From: VRUE01 sp963817905
GTDB lineage: Bacteria; Actinomycetota; Thermoleophilia; Solirubrobacterales; 70-9
Direction of reading: 5' to 3'
DNA length: 64,000 nt
NCBI GenBank assembly: GCA_963817905.1
Contig: CAWFPS010000002.1
Coordinates: 806,001 to 870,000 of the forward strand
A program made the translations under genes and the position numbers. Positions 1-8,427 of the stretch are shown here, piece by piece. Numbering within the stretch: the stretch's first letter is position 1; each line of letters begins with the position of its first letter. Under the pieces are notes generated by a model. That model was given only the letters and a program-made list of their open reading frames with translations. It was not told the origin of the DNA and did no database searches.

Positions 1-10
1 AGGCAAAAGT

Positions 11-355
11 ATGAGCCCTGCGCTCATTCACATTCTCAACCATCCGACGCGCCGAATGATCTTGCGGAGGCTTATGGTTGAGGGTACGGAAATGAGCCCG
101 AGCACCATGTCGAGGGGTGACAAAGTCGCTCTCACCACGGTGGCGCATCATGCGCGCTACTCGTGCAGGCTGGGAGTTCTCCGCCTTAGCAAGGTCGAGG
201 ACGGCCCGGGGAAAGAGCGGTTCTATGCGTCGAATGTCGCGGGCAACGAGCTTGTCGAAAAAATACTGTCCGAGACAGAGGAGCACGATGCCAAGCTTCT
301 AGCACGGAACGGCCGCCGAGCCGAGCCGACCCGGAGCTTTCGCATGCCGAGATAG
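11..355 (+). CDS. ArsR-like winged-helix transcriptional regulator
   Basis: The 114-aa product opens with a segment typical of ArsR/HTH_20 repressors (ALIHILNHPTRRMILRRL, about residues 4-21), in which a short helix precedes the winged helix. A second part (VALTTVAHHARYSCRLGVLRL) fits the recognition helix and its approach. The C-terminal 25 residues are basic and low in complexity. It probably represses a nearby promoter, but no operator is evident and the upstream side is cut by the window edge. No metal-binding cysteine pair is visible, so metal sensing is not supported. Family assignment is fairly secure and the target is unknown. Confidence 0.65.
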   Translation: MSPALIHILNHPTRRMILRRLMVEGTEMSPSTMSRGDKVALTTVAHHARYSCRLGVLRLSKVEDGPGKERFYASNVAGNELVEKILSETEEHDAKLLARNGRRAEPTRSFRMPR

Positions 356-383
356 GATGACTCGCTCGCATGAGATTGCGCGG

Positions 384-503
384 AGCGGGCGGATGAAGCT
401 CGACGACGAGATCGTCGAGCTCGAGGAATGGGACGCGGTGCGCGTCTCGCCTGGGACGTGGCGAGGCTACGAGGCCGGGCCGGAGGGCCTCGACCTGATT
501 TGA
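384..503 (+). pseudogene. Decayed 3' fragment of a cupin gene (duplicate of the cupin at 2174-2578)
   Basis: About 120 bases closely match the second half of the intact cupin gene at 2174-2578 (roughly 2385-2500), including the segments reading SGRMKLD and GTWRGYEAGPEGL. The N-terminal half with the metal-binding histidine motif is missing and the reading frame stops soon after GLDLI. An ATG at 393 opens only 36 codons. It is best read as a remnant of a duplication rather than a gene. Confidence 0.75.
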
Positions 504-819
504 CCTTCTTGCATCGCTTCAGCGCCTTGGTCAGGTGCCGCTTTCTTGCCTTGGCCTTCATCGTTTCCCGATGCTTCTTCGCGGCCAGCGCCGGGTCACG
601 TCGCTACAAGTGGTGTAACGAGCACGTAGTGGCCGGAACGAAGTTCCGGCCACCGCGGTCCCCAGACTCGTCGGTTGAAGGACACTGGGGATCTCCTCGA
701 TGAGCAAGGACCGGGTCTCGCGGCTATGCAAGGCGCTCGACGAGTAGCCGCCTCGTTGAGACCACAATCTGTGATCTCAAGGGAGGATGCGGCTGTTTGT
801 CGGGCTTTGCTGGCCGGTC
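504..819. other. Intergenic stretch with no supported gene
   Basis: All open frames here are short, overlap on both strands and have no recognisable motif. The stretch separates the cupin remnant from the 3' end of the VapC-type toxin gene. No tRNA, terminator or repeat was recognised. Confidence 0.5.
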
Positions 820-1191
820 TCAGTACGGCGCGCGAAGGCCCTCGAACATCGGAAAGTGCTTGAGGTTGTGCGTGGCGAGGTCGGCGTCGATCTCTTCGGC
901 GGTGGCTGCGATTGCGAGATCGGCGACTCCGATGCCGGGATGACTGCGGCGCCACTTGCGCCCGAGGTCTCCGGCGCGGCGTGCCACTGCTTCGCTCACC
1001 GGAACCCAGGCGAGCAGCGCAAAGAGCCTGTCGGCTGCACGCCGCTCCGAGGACCGCAGCCCTTGGATCACCTCTATGCGACTGACCTCCGAACACGAAG
1101 GACGGTCATCGAGACTTGCGAGATATTTGGTGGCCGGAGCCGACGCACGAAGGTGATCGACGAGGACGCTGGTGTCGAGGACGACGCTCAA
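820..1191 (-). CDS. vapC: VapC-family PIN-domain toxin
   Basis: PIN domain of about 123 aa. It opens with the acidic motif VVLDTSVLVDHLR (first catalytic Asp), has the middle acidic residue in SRIEVIQGL, and the late acidic cluster GIGVADLAIAATA, followed by the common NLKHFPMFEGL ending. PIN toxins are Mg2+-dependent ribonucleases that cut tRNA or rRNA unless neutralised. I chose a TTG start (1189-1191) because it overlaps the upstream antitoxin stop by 4 nt (TTGA), which is usual translational coupling. The pair is co-transcribed from the palindromic promoter region at 1459-1480. Confidence 0.85.
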   Translation of the reverse strand: MSVVLDTSVLVDHLRASAPATKYLASLDDRPSCSEVSRIEVIQGLRSSERRAADRLFALLAWVPVSEAVARRAGDLGRKWRRSHPGIGVADLAIAATAEEIDADLATHNLKHFPMFEGLRAPY

Positions 1192-1460
1192 TGCCCAAGC
1201 CGCGACAGCCGCTTGGCATCCTCGCGGCGAATGTCCTCGACATAGTCGGCGCCCTCCGTGAGGTAGGGGGCGACGCCGGCGGTGCCCTCGATCGCGGTCC
1301 TCCACTGCGTTCGCCATGCGGCGGCGTCCTGCTCATCCTTGGAGAGATATGCGTCAACCGCGCGGCGTATCAACATGGAGCGCGAGGTACCTGCTGCGGC
1401 GGCGCGCCGGTCGAGACGAGCTGTCTGGTCGTCGTCGAGGTAGATCTGGGTTCGATTCAT
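1188..1460 (-). CDS. vapB: Ribbon-helix-helix (CopG/VapB-type) antitoxin
   Basis: 90-aa protein. The N-terminus has an RHH strand and helix pattern (MNRTQIYLDDDQTARLDR, then GTSRSMLIRRAVDAYL), which dimerises to bind DNA. The C-terminal tail is the expected toxin-binding segment. It sits directly upstream of the PIN toxin with a 4-nt overlap. The start codon lies inside a perfect 9-bp inverted repeat, consistent with autorepression. Function as a VapC antitoxin is inferred from arrangement and fold. Confidence 0.82.
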   Translation of the reverse strand: MNRTQIYLDDDQTARLDRRAAAAGTSRSMLIRRAVDAYLSKDEQDAAAWRTQWRTAIEGTAGVAPYLTEGADYVEDIRREDAKRLSRLGH

Positions 1461-1480
1461 GATGTATAAGCATACATCAT
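1459..1480 (-). promoter_or_regulatory. Palindromic operator/promoter of the vapBC pair
   Basis: Perfect inverted repeat ATGATGTAT-AAGC-ATACATCAT overlapping the antitoxin ATG. On the minus strand a TTATAC-like -10 lies just before the start codon, so the transcript is probably leaderless. The site fits RHH-antitoxin autoregulation. Confidence 0.6.
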
Positions 1481-1496
1481 GAGACCACCGTTCTCA

Positions 1497-2069
1497 TCAC
1501 AGGCCGAGGTCGCGCACGCCGCGCTCGTCCCAGCCGAGGTGGTGGGCGATCTCATGGCGGACGGTGCGCTCGATCTGGGCTCGCAGCAGCTCGGGGTTGT
1601 GGCCGAAGTCGCGCTCGAGCGTGTCGCGGTAGATGACGATGTGGTCTCGGTAGTTGTCGCGAGCGACGGTGTCGCCGATGTAGTGGCCGTAGGCGTGGTG
1701 AAGGTTGCCGAGGTGGGAGACGAGGATCGGGATGCCCTCGACCACCTCGCGTAGATCCTCGGGCAGGCCGTCGATTGCCCCGACTACGAGTTCGTCGAAC
1801 TCGCTCAGCGGCTGCTCGGATGGCGGCAGCTTGGCCAGCGCCTCGCTGCGATCGGAGAGCTTGCGGAACTCCTGCTCGGGCATCTCGTCGCCGAGCAGCA
1901 TCACGGTCACCCAGGCGGTGATCAGAACAACCGCGACGATCCCGGCCAGCAGCGCCAGCAGGTCACCGAGCCCGGCGAACGACGGCGGGTTCAGCAACAC
2001 CATCGCCACTCCGACGACGAACGCGAGCAGCGCGGCGGCGCGCAGGGATGGGCCGAGGGTCTCCTTCAT
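1497..2069 (-). CDS. Membrane-anchored zincin-like metallopeptidase (PF06262-type)
   Basis: 190 aa. Two hydrophobic segments at residues about 10-30 (AAALLAFVVGVAMVLL) and 36-60 (ALLAGIVAVVLITAWVTVML) anchor the N-terminus. The C-terminal half matches the small zincin family: EDLREVVEGIPILV, then GHYIGDTV, RDHIVIYRDTLER and the zinc motif RHEIAHHLGWDERGV (HExxH plus downstream Glu). Stand-alone members are about 120 aa, so the fused membrane anchor is an addition. Substrate is unknown. The gene stands alone, tail-to-head with the vapBC pair. Confidence 0.8.
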   Translation of the reverse strand: MKETLGPSLRAAALLAFVVGVAMVLLNPPSFAGLGDLLALLAGIVAVVLITAWVTVMLLGDEMPEQEFRKLSDRSEALAKLPPSEQPLSEFDELVVGAIDGLPEDLREVVEGIPILVSHLGNLHHAYGHYIGDTVARDNYRDHIVIYRDTLERDFGHNPELLRAQIERTVRHEIAHHLGWDERGVRDLGL

Positions 2070-2173
2070 GCATCGAGGTTAGACCCGCGGGCTCGCGGCG
2101 ATACCGGTGTTCCTCAACGCTCGCCAGATTAGATCGGCGACCCCAGTCAGAGGTGCCCTATTAGGATTGCCCC

Positions 2174-2578
2174 GTGCCGTACACGCTCAGGAACCTGAGG
2201 GAGGATCTGGAGGATGTCGGGTCCAACTTCGACGGCGCGCTGGACCTGGAGTTCCGCTTGGCGACCGAGGCACTTGAGCTCGAGCAGTCCGGCCTGGGAT
2301 ACCAGCGTGTCCCGCCCAACTATCGCTTCCCGTACGGCCACACGCACAAGAAGCAGGAGGAGGTGTACGTGGTCCTGTCCGGGAGCGGGCGGATGAAGCT
2401 CGACGAGGAGATCGTGGAGCTCAAAACATGGGACGCGGTGCGCGTCCCGCCCGGTACGTGGCGAGGCTACGAGGCCGGGCCGGAGGGCCTCGAGATCCTC
2501 GTCATCGGCGCCCCCAACCTCGGCGAGGCTCCGCGCGAGGACGTCGATGGCCAGCGCGACTGGTGGGCTGACTGTTAG
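2174..2578 (+). CDS. Cupin_2-domain protein
   Basis: 134 aa, single cupin barrel. Motif 1 is seen as FPYGHTHKKQEEVYVVLSG (two His and a Glu as metal ligands) and motif 2 as WDAVRVPPGTWRGYEAG, in which the usual last His is replaced by Tyr or Trp. GTG start, chosen because the family pattern TLRNLREDLEDVG begins at once. Such small cupins bind a metal and are often sugar-processing or regulatory; no specific reaction can be assigned. A decayed copy of its second half lies at 384-503, so the locus has been duplicated. Confidence 0.8.
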   Translation: MPYTLRNLREDLEDVGSNFDGALDLEFRLATEALELEQSGLGYQRVPPNYRFPYGHTHKKQEEVYVVLSGSGRMKLDEEIVELKTWDAVRVPPGTWRGYEAGPEGLEILVIGAPNLGEAPREDVDGQRDWWADC

Positions 2579-2745
2579 CTGTGAACGAATAGGGTCCAGC
2601 TAGGTCGATTTTGCAACGACACTCGCGCCAAGTTGCAAATTCACAGAGAAGCCCGGACGGGTCAAGCGGACTTCTGCGAGCCTCGGTTTATGGCGAAAAC
2701 CCAGGCCATCGACCAGCCACGATGAGCGCAAAGGAGAATGGCCGC

Positions 2746-2931
2746 ATGAGCCCGGGGGGCAGGGTAGCTGCCGAGGTGGTGGAGGGCGGCAATCATATTC
2801 CGACGATTCCCGTCCCGAAGCGCATCCTCGCGGTGCTTGATGAGGATCTGCTCATTGGTATCGAGCGGCGGGTTCCCGACGAGGAGCCGGAGCGCGAGAT
2901 GGCGCCTGCGCCAGAGCTCGCCGCCGCCTGA
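2746..2931 (+). CDS. Possible small hypothetical protein
   Basis: 61 codons with an AAGGAGAA-like ribosome-binding site 9-10 nt before the ATG. The product is acidic and lacks a recognised domain; an IPTIPVPKRILAVLDEDLL stretch might form a short helix. An opposite-strand frame covers the same bases, so coding status is uncertain. The remaining gap (2579-3060) shows nothing else I can support. Confidence 0.3.
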   Translation: MSPGGRVAAEVVEGGNHIPTIPVPKRILAVLDEDLLIGIERRVPDEEPEREMAPAPELAAA

Positions 2932-3064
2932 CACTACGCCCTCGTATCCGGAAGATCACCGCGTCGCATGGGCCGCGCAGTTTCTCCTTATGCTCGCCTT
3001 GACTTCCACCCGGAGGGCGGGGAGGGTGCGAAAAGGATCCGTGCCAAACCCGATGGAGGATGAG

Positions 3065-3565
3065 ATGAGTGGCGCAGAAGCGAACCGCGAAGGCGAGGCG
3101 GGCTCTCCGCCGGTAAACGCTGGTGAGGTAAAGCTTGAGGTCGTGGTCCTGCCCGTTTCCGACGTCGACCGCGCGAAGGACTTCTACGCGGGGTTGGGCT
3201 GGCGCCTCGACGCCGATCTGGCGGTCGAGGATGGGTACCGGGTGGTGCAGCTGACGCCTCCGGGCTCGGCCTGCTCGGTCATTTTCGGTGAGGGGGTCAC
3301 GTCGGCCCCGCCGGGTTCCTCGGAGGGGTTGCAGCTCTCGGTCTATGACATCGACGCCGCTCGTGCCGACCTGATCGCGCGTGGAGTCGACGTCAGCGAG
3401 ACGTTCCACGACGCGACCGGGATCTTCCATCGCGCCGGCGTCGCTGGGCGCGTCGCAGGACCGGCGCCCGAGCATGCCGATTACGGCTCGTTCGTCGCCT
3501 TCAGCGATCCCGACGGCAACGGCTGGCTGATGCAGGAGATCAAGACCCGGCTTCCGGGACGATGA
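3065..3565 (+). CDS. VOC (glyoxalase/bleomycin-resistance fold) family protein
   Basis: 166 aa. The segment LEVVVLPVSDVDRAKDFYAG is the usual start of a VOC module, followed by a second beta-alpha-beta-beta-beta module ending YGSFVAFSDPDGNGWLMQEI. The family binds a divalent metal in many dioxygenases and isomerases, but members of this short type mostly have unknown substrates. The ATG at 3065 is preferred over the one at 3053 because GGAGG lies just upstream. It is followed 12 nt later by a small gene (3578-3745) that probably belongs to the same transcript. Confidence 0.8.
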   Translation: MSGAEANREGEAGSPPVNAGEVKLEVVVLPVSDVDRAKDFYAGLGWRLDADLAVEDGYRVVQLTPPGSACSVIFGEGVTSAPPGSSEGLQLSVYDIDAARADLIARGVDVSETFHDATGIFHRAGVAGRVAGPAPEHADYGSFVAFSDPDGNGWLMQEIKTRLPGR

Positions 3566-3577
3566 GGGGAGGGACCG

Positions 3578-3745
3578 ATGGCCACGAGCTATGAGTCTGT
3601 GGAGGACCTGGCGGAGGCGCTGAGGCGGGCGGCCGCGGCGCACGGCAAGCACGAGGAGCGGACCGGGGAGGAGGACCCGAACTGGCCCGACTGGTACGCG
3701 CTCTACATGGTGCGCGAGCGCGACGGGGAGGAGCTGCCGGAATAG
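3578..3745 (+). CDS. Small conserved acidic protein, companion of VOC gene
   Basis: 55 aa, too short for many gene callers. A strong GGGGAGGG ribosome-binding site lies 4 nt before the ATG. The sequence is helical, with a Trp/Tyr-rich centre (EEDPNWPDWYALYMVRERDG) of the kind often found after VOC genes in actinobacteria. Tight spacing to the VOC stop codon suggests one operon. Function is unknown. Confidence 0.65.
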   Translation: MATSYESVEDLAEALRRAAAAHGKHEERTGEEDPNWPDWYALYMVRERDGEELPE

Positions 3746-3776
3746 GAGTGCGGGCCGCACGGTAATTTTGGTCGCC

Positions 3777-5450
3777 ATGTCCGTCCCCGTCCTATTTGCC
3801 GTTGACGAAGACGAGCGCTCGCTGCGCATCGTCGAACGCGAGCTGGTCGACCGCTACTCACGGAGCTACCGCGTTGTCTGCGTGTCCTCGGTGGAGGAGG
3901 CGACGACCGAGCTGGAGGCGCTGGCGGCCGCGGGAGAGGACGTCGCGCTCGTCCTCGCCGCCCCTCGGTTCAGCCAGGCGACGGGGGGCGAGCTGCTGGG
4001 CAGGGTGCGCGATCTCCACGCGCACGCCCAGCGCGGGTTGCTGATCGAGTGGGGCAGCTGGGGCGATGGCGAGACCGCCGGGGAGATCTTCGAGGCGATG
4101 GCACGGCGCCAGATCGAGTACTACGTGATCAGGCCGTCGCAGTCGCCCGACGAGCTCTTCCACCAGTCGGTCTCGACCTTTCTGCTCGAGTGGGCCCACG
4201 CGCGACGGGTCTCGCCCCACACCGTTCACATCGTCAGTGACTCGTGGGCGGGCCGGGCCCACGAGCTGAAAGAGGTCCTCGGCCGCTGCGCGGTGCCGCA
4301 CGCGTTCCTGCTCGCCGACTCGCCCGACGGCCGCGCGGTGCTGGCGGAATCAGGTGACGGAGAGCCGCTTCCCCTGGTCGTCTTTCCGAACGGCACCGTC
4401 CTCACCAACCCGACCAACCTGGAGCTGGCCGCTGCCGCCGGCGCCACCATCGACCCCGACCGGCGCGAGTACGACGTGATCGTCGTCGGCGGTGGGCCGG
4501 CCGGCCTCTCGGCAGCGGTCTACGGCGCCTCGGAGGGCTTCCGGACGCTGGTCGTCGACGACGGCGGCGTCGGCGGCCAGGCGACCTCGAGCTCGCTGAT
4601 CCGCAACTACCTTGGCTTTCCGCGCGGGGTCAGCGGTCGCCGGCTGGCCGAGAGCGCCTACGAGCAGGCCTGGGTCTTCGGCGCCAAGTTCGCCTTCATG
4701 CACGAGGCGACCGCGATCCGGCGCGAGGGCGACCGCATCCATGTCGCCCTTTCCGACGGCGGTGAGGTCAGCGCTCCCGCGGTCATCCTCTCCACCGGTG
4801 CCACCTATCACCGGCTCGGCGTCCCCGAGCTCGAGGCCCTGGTCGGGGCCGGGGTCTTCTACAGCGGCCCCGCCTCCGAGGCGCCGACCACGGTCGACGA
4901 GGAGGTCTACGTCGTCGGCGGCGCCAACTCGGCCGGCCAGGCGGCCCTGCACCTGGCCGAATTCGCCCGCCGGGTGACGCTCGTTGTGCGCGCCGACTCG
5001 CTCGAGAAGGGAATGTCCCACTACCTGGTGCGGCAGGTCGAAGGCGCGCCCAATATCGATGTGCGCCTCGGGACCGAGGTCGTCGGCGGAGGCGCGGGCG
5101 GGGACGGCTGGCTGGAGCGCCTGGTCCTCCGCTCCAGCGCCGACGGGACGACTGAGACGGTCGCGGCCGATGAGCTCTTCCTGCTGATCGGCGCCCGTCC
5201 GAATACGGAGTGGTTGTCGGCGGCGTGCACGCTGGGGGAGGGCGGGTTCATCCGCACCGGGGCGGATATCGAGAACGACGGGACCTGGCCCCTCGAGCGC
5301 AGCCCGTTCTCGCTCGAGACCAGCATGCCCGGCGTCTTCGCCGCGGGAGACGTTCGGCACGGGTCGATGAACCGCGTCGCCTCCGCGGCCGGCGAGGGCT
5401 CGATCGCGATCAAGCTCATCCACGAACTATTCGCCGCCGAGCCGAGCTGA
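3777..5450 (+). CDS. FAD-dependent oxidoreductase with N-terminal receiver-like domain (thioredoxin-reductase fold)
   Basis: About 557 aa. Residues 1-125 look like a response-regulator receiver (VPVLFAVDEDERSLRIVEREL, with acidic residues in place). Residues 130-225 look like a thioredoxin-like spacer. From about 230 a thioredoxin-reductase type flavoprotein follows: FAD Rossmann motif DVIVVGGGPAGLSAAVYGAS, NAD(P) motif VYVVGGANSAGQAALHLAE, and the C-terminal FAD motif GVFAAGDVRHGSMNRVASA. The redox CxxC of true thioredoxin reductases is absent (only serines near GGVGGQATSSSLIRNY), so electrons must go elsewhere. Similar fusions are seen in actinobacteria. It is followed 11 nt later by an NTF2-like gene. 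Confidence 0.8.
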   Translation: MSVPVLFAVDEDERSLRIVERELVDRYSRSYRVVCVSSVEEATTELEALAAAGEDVALVLAAPRFSQATGGELLGRVRDLHAHAQRGLLIEWGSWGDGETAGEIFEAMARRQIEYYVIRPSQSPDELFHQSVSTFLLEWAHARRVSPHTVHIVSDSWAGRAHELKEVLGRCAVPHAFLLADSPDGRAVLAESGDGEPLPLVVFPNGTVLTNPTNLELAAAAGATIDPDRREYDVIVVGGGPAGLSAAVYGASEGFRTLVVDDGGVGGQATSSSLIRNYLGFPRGVSGRRLAESAYEQAWVFGAKFAFMHEATAIRREGDRIHVALSDGGEVSAPAVILSTGATYHRLGVPELEALVGAGVFYSGPASEAPTTVDEEVYVVGGANSAGQAALHLAEFARRVTLVVRADSLEKGMSHYLVRQVEGAPNIDVRLGTEVVGGGAGGDGWLERLVLRSSADGTTETVAADELFLLIGARPNTEWLSAACTLGEGGFIRTGADIENDGTWPLERSPFSLETSMPGVFAAGDVRHGSMNRVASAAGEGSIAIKLIHELFAAEPS

Positions 5451-5461
5451 AGAACGCGCAT

Positions 5462-5884
5462 ATGGTTGAGGACATGGACGAGCCGCTTCCCCGCTATCTG
5501 GCCGCGTCGGAGGCCGGAGACATCGAGGGGGTGATGAGCGCGCTCGCCGCCGACGTCGAGCTGATCTCCCCGATCTCGGGCCGGATGGTGTTCCGCGGCC
5601 GGGAGGACGTCGGTTTCCTGCTCGGTGCCGTCTACCGGAGCTTGAAGGGCCTGCGCTGGACCCAGACGCTAGGCGAGGGCGAGAACCGGGTCTCAGTCGG
5701 CCATGCCCGGATCGGCCCGCTGCGGATGACCGATGCGATGGTCTTCGAACTCGATCCCGCGGGTCGCATCCGGATGATCAGTCCCCACCTCCGGCCCTGG
5801 TTGGCGTTGACGCTGTTCGCGCTGGTCCTCGGCCCAAAGGTCGCCCGGCGCCCGGGAGTCGTCTGGCGGGCGCTGCGCGGTTGA
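5462..5884 (+). CDS. NTF2-like/SnoaL-fold protein
   Basis: 140 aa. The N-terminal helix and acidic cone opening (YLAASEAGDIEGVMSALAADVELISPIS) and the following FRGREDVGFLLGAVY match the NTF2-like fold used by SnoaL, ketosteroid isomerases and many unassigned proteins. The C-terminus has a hydrophobic stretch (LALTLFALVLGPKVA), suggesting membrane contact. It lies 11 nt after the flavoprotein gene, probably in the same operon. No catalytic residues can be assigned. Confidence 0.65.
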   Translation: MVEDMDEPLPRYLAASEAGDIEGVMSALAADVELISPISGRMVFRGREDVGFLLGAVYRSLKGLRWTQTLGEGENRVSVGHARIGPLRMTDAMVFELDPAGRIRMISPHLRPWLALTLFALVLGPKVARRPGVVWRALRG

Positions 5885-5921
5885 GCGCCGGGCGCGTGGC
5901 AACCGGGCGCGGATCGGGCCG

Positions 5922-6437
5922 ATGACCGCTCGGCTCAAATACGTCGACCCAAGCAAGCGGCCGGGCCCCTTCACCCGCGCCTACGCGGCGTTCTCCAACA
6001 CGCGCCTGGGACGGTTCCTCTCGATTCATCTCGTCTGGAAGGTCGATCCGTTCCTGATGCGGGTGAGCCACGGTCGACTCGGGATGGACCTGACGATTCC
6101 AACCGCGCTGCTCGAGACCCGGGGAGCGAAGAGCGGCGTCCTGAGGCGCAACGTCGTCATCTACTTCCACGACGGCGACCGGGTCACGCTCGTCGCCTCC
6201 AAGCTTGGCCTGCCGAACCATCCGGCCTGGTTCCACAACCTGCGGGCCAATCCCGACGTCACTTTCGGCGGCATCCCGATGCGGGCGACGGTCGTCGCCG
6301 GAGAGGCCGAGCGGCGACGACTCTGGGCGCTAGCCGACAACGTCTTCGCCCCCTACGCGGCCTACCGTCGCGAGGCGGCAAAGGCGAACCGGACGATCCC
6401 AATCGTCCAGCTCATCGAGGCTCCGTCTCGAAGATAA
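5922..6437 (+). CDS. Deazaflavin (F420)-dependent nitroreductase family protein (Ddn-like)
   Basis: 171 aa. The features fit the Ddn/F420H2-dependent quinone reductase family: HGRLGMDLTIPTALLETRGAKSG followed by LRRNVVIYFHDGDRVTLVASKLG, and the HPAWFHNLRANPDVTF motif near the cofactor phosphate site. These enzymes use reduced F420 to reduce quinones or nitro compounds at the membrane. Presence of such a gene supports an actinobacterial host. It starts 37 nt after the NTF2-like gene. Confidence 0.85.
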   Translation: MTARLKYVDPSKRPGPFTRAYAAFSNTRLGRFLSIHLVWKVDPFLMRVSHGRLGMDLTIPTALLETRGAKSGVLRRNVVIYFHDGDRVTLVASKLGLPNHPAWFHNLRANPDVTFGGIPMRATVVAGEAERRRLWALADNVFAPYAAYRREAAKANRTIPIVQLIEAPSRR

Positions 6438-6495
6438 GGACAGGACAGGCCTGTCGTCTGCTCCAATCATGCGCGCCTCGATATACGCTGCCGCA

Positions 6496-7173
6496 ATGTC
6501 AGAGGCCGAACCAGTCGCGACGGAAGACGAGCAGCGCGCTCGCGGAGTCGCGCGGTTGCACATCCACCTCGAGCTGCTGGCGACGATCCTGCTCGCGATC
6601 GCCGCCGTGGCCACCGCCTGGAGCTCCTACCAGTCGGCGCGCTGGAGCGGGGTGCAGGCGATCGACTTCAGCCGCGCCAACGCGGCCCGGGTCGAGTCGA
6701 CGCGGGCCTCGACCGAAGCGGGGCAGGAGACCCAGGTCGACGTGCTCACCTTCACCCAGTGGGTGAACGCCTACGCGGGGAAGGACACGAAGCTGGCCGA
6801 CTTCTACTTCGAGCGCTTCCGCAAAGAATTCAAGCCGGCCGTCGTCGCCTGGATCGCCACCCACCCACTGAAAAACAACGACGCGCCGCCGGTGCCCTTC
6901 GTGATGCCGCAGTACAAACTCGCCAGCCAGGCCGAATCGCAGCGCCTGCTCAACGAAGCGGAAGCCGACACGGCGGAAGCGCGCCAGTCCAACCAGCGCT
7001 CGGACAACTATGTGCTGGCCGTCGTGCTTTTCGCCGCGGCCCTGTTCTTCGCCGGGATCAGCACCAAGCTCTCGGTGCCCTCGCAGCGGGTAGCGGTGCT
7101 CTTGCTCGGCTACTTGCTTTTCGTCGGCACCGCGATCTGGGTGGCGACGTTCCCGGTCACGATCTCGGTCTGA
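6496..7173 (+). CDS. Membrane protein, DUF4337-like
   Basis: 225 aa with three predicted membrane spans: one near residues 28-50 (LLATILLAIAAVATAWSSYQ) and two at the C-terminus (VLAVVLFAAALFFAGIS and VAVLLLGYLLFVGTAIWVA). The central part is soluble and helical. The layout resembles DUF4337-type proteins. The ATG at 6496 starts the charged N-terminus; an upstream in-frame ATG (6469) is less likely. Function is unknown. Confidence 0.65.
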   Translation: MSEAEPVATEDEQRARGVARLHIHLELLATILLAIAAVATAWSSYQSARWSGVQAIDFSRANAARVESTRASTEAGQETQVDVLTFTQWVNAYAGKDTKLADFYFERFRKEFKPAVVAWIATHPLKNNDAPPVPFVMPQYKLASQAESQRLLNEAEADTAEARQSNQRSDNYVLAVVLFAAALFFAGISTKLSVPSQRVAVLLLGYLLFVGTAIWVATFPVTISV

Positions 7174-7179
7174 GCGCGG

Positions 7180-8352
7180 TTACCTGCCGTACGGCGCGCC
7201 GACCGCCTTGGCCCAGTCCTGGTCGACGTGGAGCTGGCCCTTGGCGTCGGTATCGACGATGACGACGGTGGCCGGCAGGCGGTTGCCGTTGCTCGGGTCG
7301 ATCGTGATCGAGCCGGTCCAGCCCTGCCAGTCGCTGACTTCGTCGAGCGCGTTTGTAAGCGCCTTCGGCGCGGTGTCCTTCACCTGTTCGATGCCGCGGG
7401 CGAGGAAGTTCAGCGAGTCGTAGGTGTAGGGGCTCCAGGTGCCCGGGGCCTGGCCGAACATCTGCTTGTACTCGCTGACCCTGGCGCCGGACCCGGTGAA
7501 GTCTTCGGGCGCGGGGACGCCGACGACGGGACAGGCTCGTGCCGCCGCCACACCGGCGGTTTCGACGAAGCCGGTGTCGTAGGAGGCGTAGTCGGCGATG
7601 CACTGCGATCCGACCTCGCCTTCCTTCATCTCCTTGGCGATCAGGCCGCCCTCGGGGAAATAGACGGCGGCGTAGATCGCGTCGGGCTTGCCCGCGGCGA
7701 GCTTGTCGACCACGTCGGCGTAGCTCTTCTTGCCGGGCTGGACCTTTTCGTAGGCGGTTACGGTGACGCCCGCGTCTTCCAGCGATTCCTTCAGCGCCGC
7801 GGAGACCGAGACGGTGTAGTTCTGCGTCGGGTCATAGGCGATCGCGACGGTCTTGGCACCGAGCCAGCCGGTCAGCGCCTTCGAGGCGACCGGGGCGATC
7901 TGGTAGGTCATCGGCTGCAAGGTGAGCCCGAGGCCGTTGGTTTCCTCGTCGGAGGTGAGCCGGATCGGGACCAGGCCGGCGCCGATGTAGAGCGGCAGGG
8001 TTTCCACCCCGACGCCGGAGTTGTAGGGACCGACAACCCCGTCGAGCCCGTCGACGATCGCCTGGTTGGCCGCCTTCACCCCGGTTTCCGGATCGGCCGC
8101 ATCGTCGATCGGGATCACCTTGACCTGCCGTCCGAGGATGCCGTTGCCTTCGTTTAGCTGCGCCGCCGCCAGTTCGGCTCCCTTCAGCATCCCCTTGCCC
8201 AGCGTCGCCTGTTCGCCGCTGAGCGGCGCCTCGAGGCCGACCCGGAACTTGGCGGAGCCGTCCGAGCTCGAGCTCGACCCGCCGCACCCCGCGGCGAGCA
8301 GGACAAGGGCTGCGGTGGCGAGGGCGGCGGCGAGGCGGGTCATCTTGGGCAC
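7180..8352 (-). CDS. Branched-chain amino-acid-type ABC transporter substrate-binding lipoprotein
   Basis: 390 aa. Lipoprotein signal peptide with a clear lipobox (VLLAAGCGG, Cys near residue 23). The mature part is a periplasmic-binding fold of the LivK/Peripla_BP_6 type: VGLEAPLSGEQATLGKGM, then GRQVKVIPIDDAADPETGVK, and VDGLDGVVGPYNSGV. In Gram-positives it would be anchored outside the membrane and deliver a ligand (amino acid or similar) to a permease. No LivHMGF genes are in the window, so it is an orphan here. Confidence 0.85.
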   Translation of the reverse strand: MPKMTRLAAALATAALVLLAAGCGGSSSSSDGSAKFRVGLEAPLSGEQATLGKGMLKGAELAAAQLNEGNGILGRQVKVIPIDDAADPETGVKAANQAIVDGLDGVVGPYNSGVGVETLPLYIGAGLVPIRLTSDEETNGLGLTLQPMTYQIAPVASKALTGWLGAKTVAIAYDPTQNYTVSVSAALKESLEDAGVTVTAYEKVQPGKKSYADVVDKLAAGKPDAIYAAVYFPEGGLIAKEMKEGEVGSQCIADYASYDTGFVETAGVAAARACPVVGVPAPEDFTGSGARVSEYKQMFGQAPGTWSPYTYDSLNFLARGIEQVKDTAPKALTNALDEVSDWQGWTGSITIDPSNGNRLPATVVIVDTDAKGQLHVDQDWAKAVGAPYGR

Positions 8353-8427
8353 GGACGGCTCCTTTGGGCGCGGTGCGTCGAACGAGTCTCCACGACCCTC
8401 TCAGGTCCAGCGGCCGGAAGCGACCGG

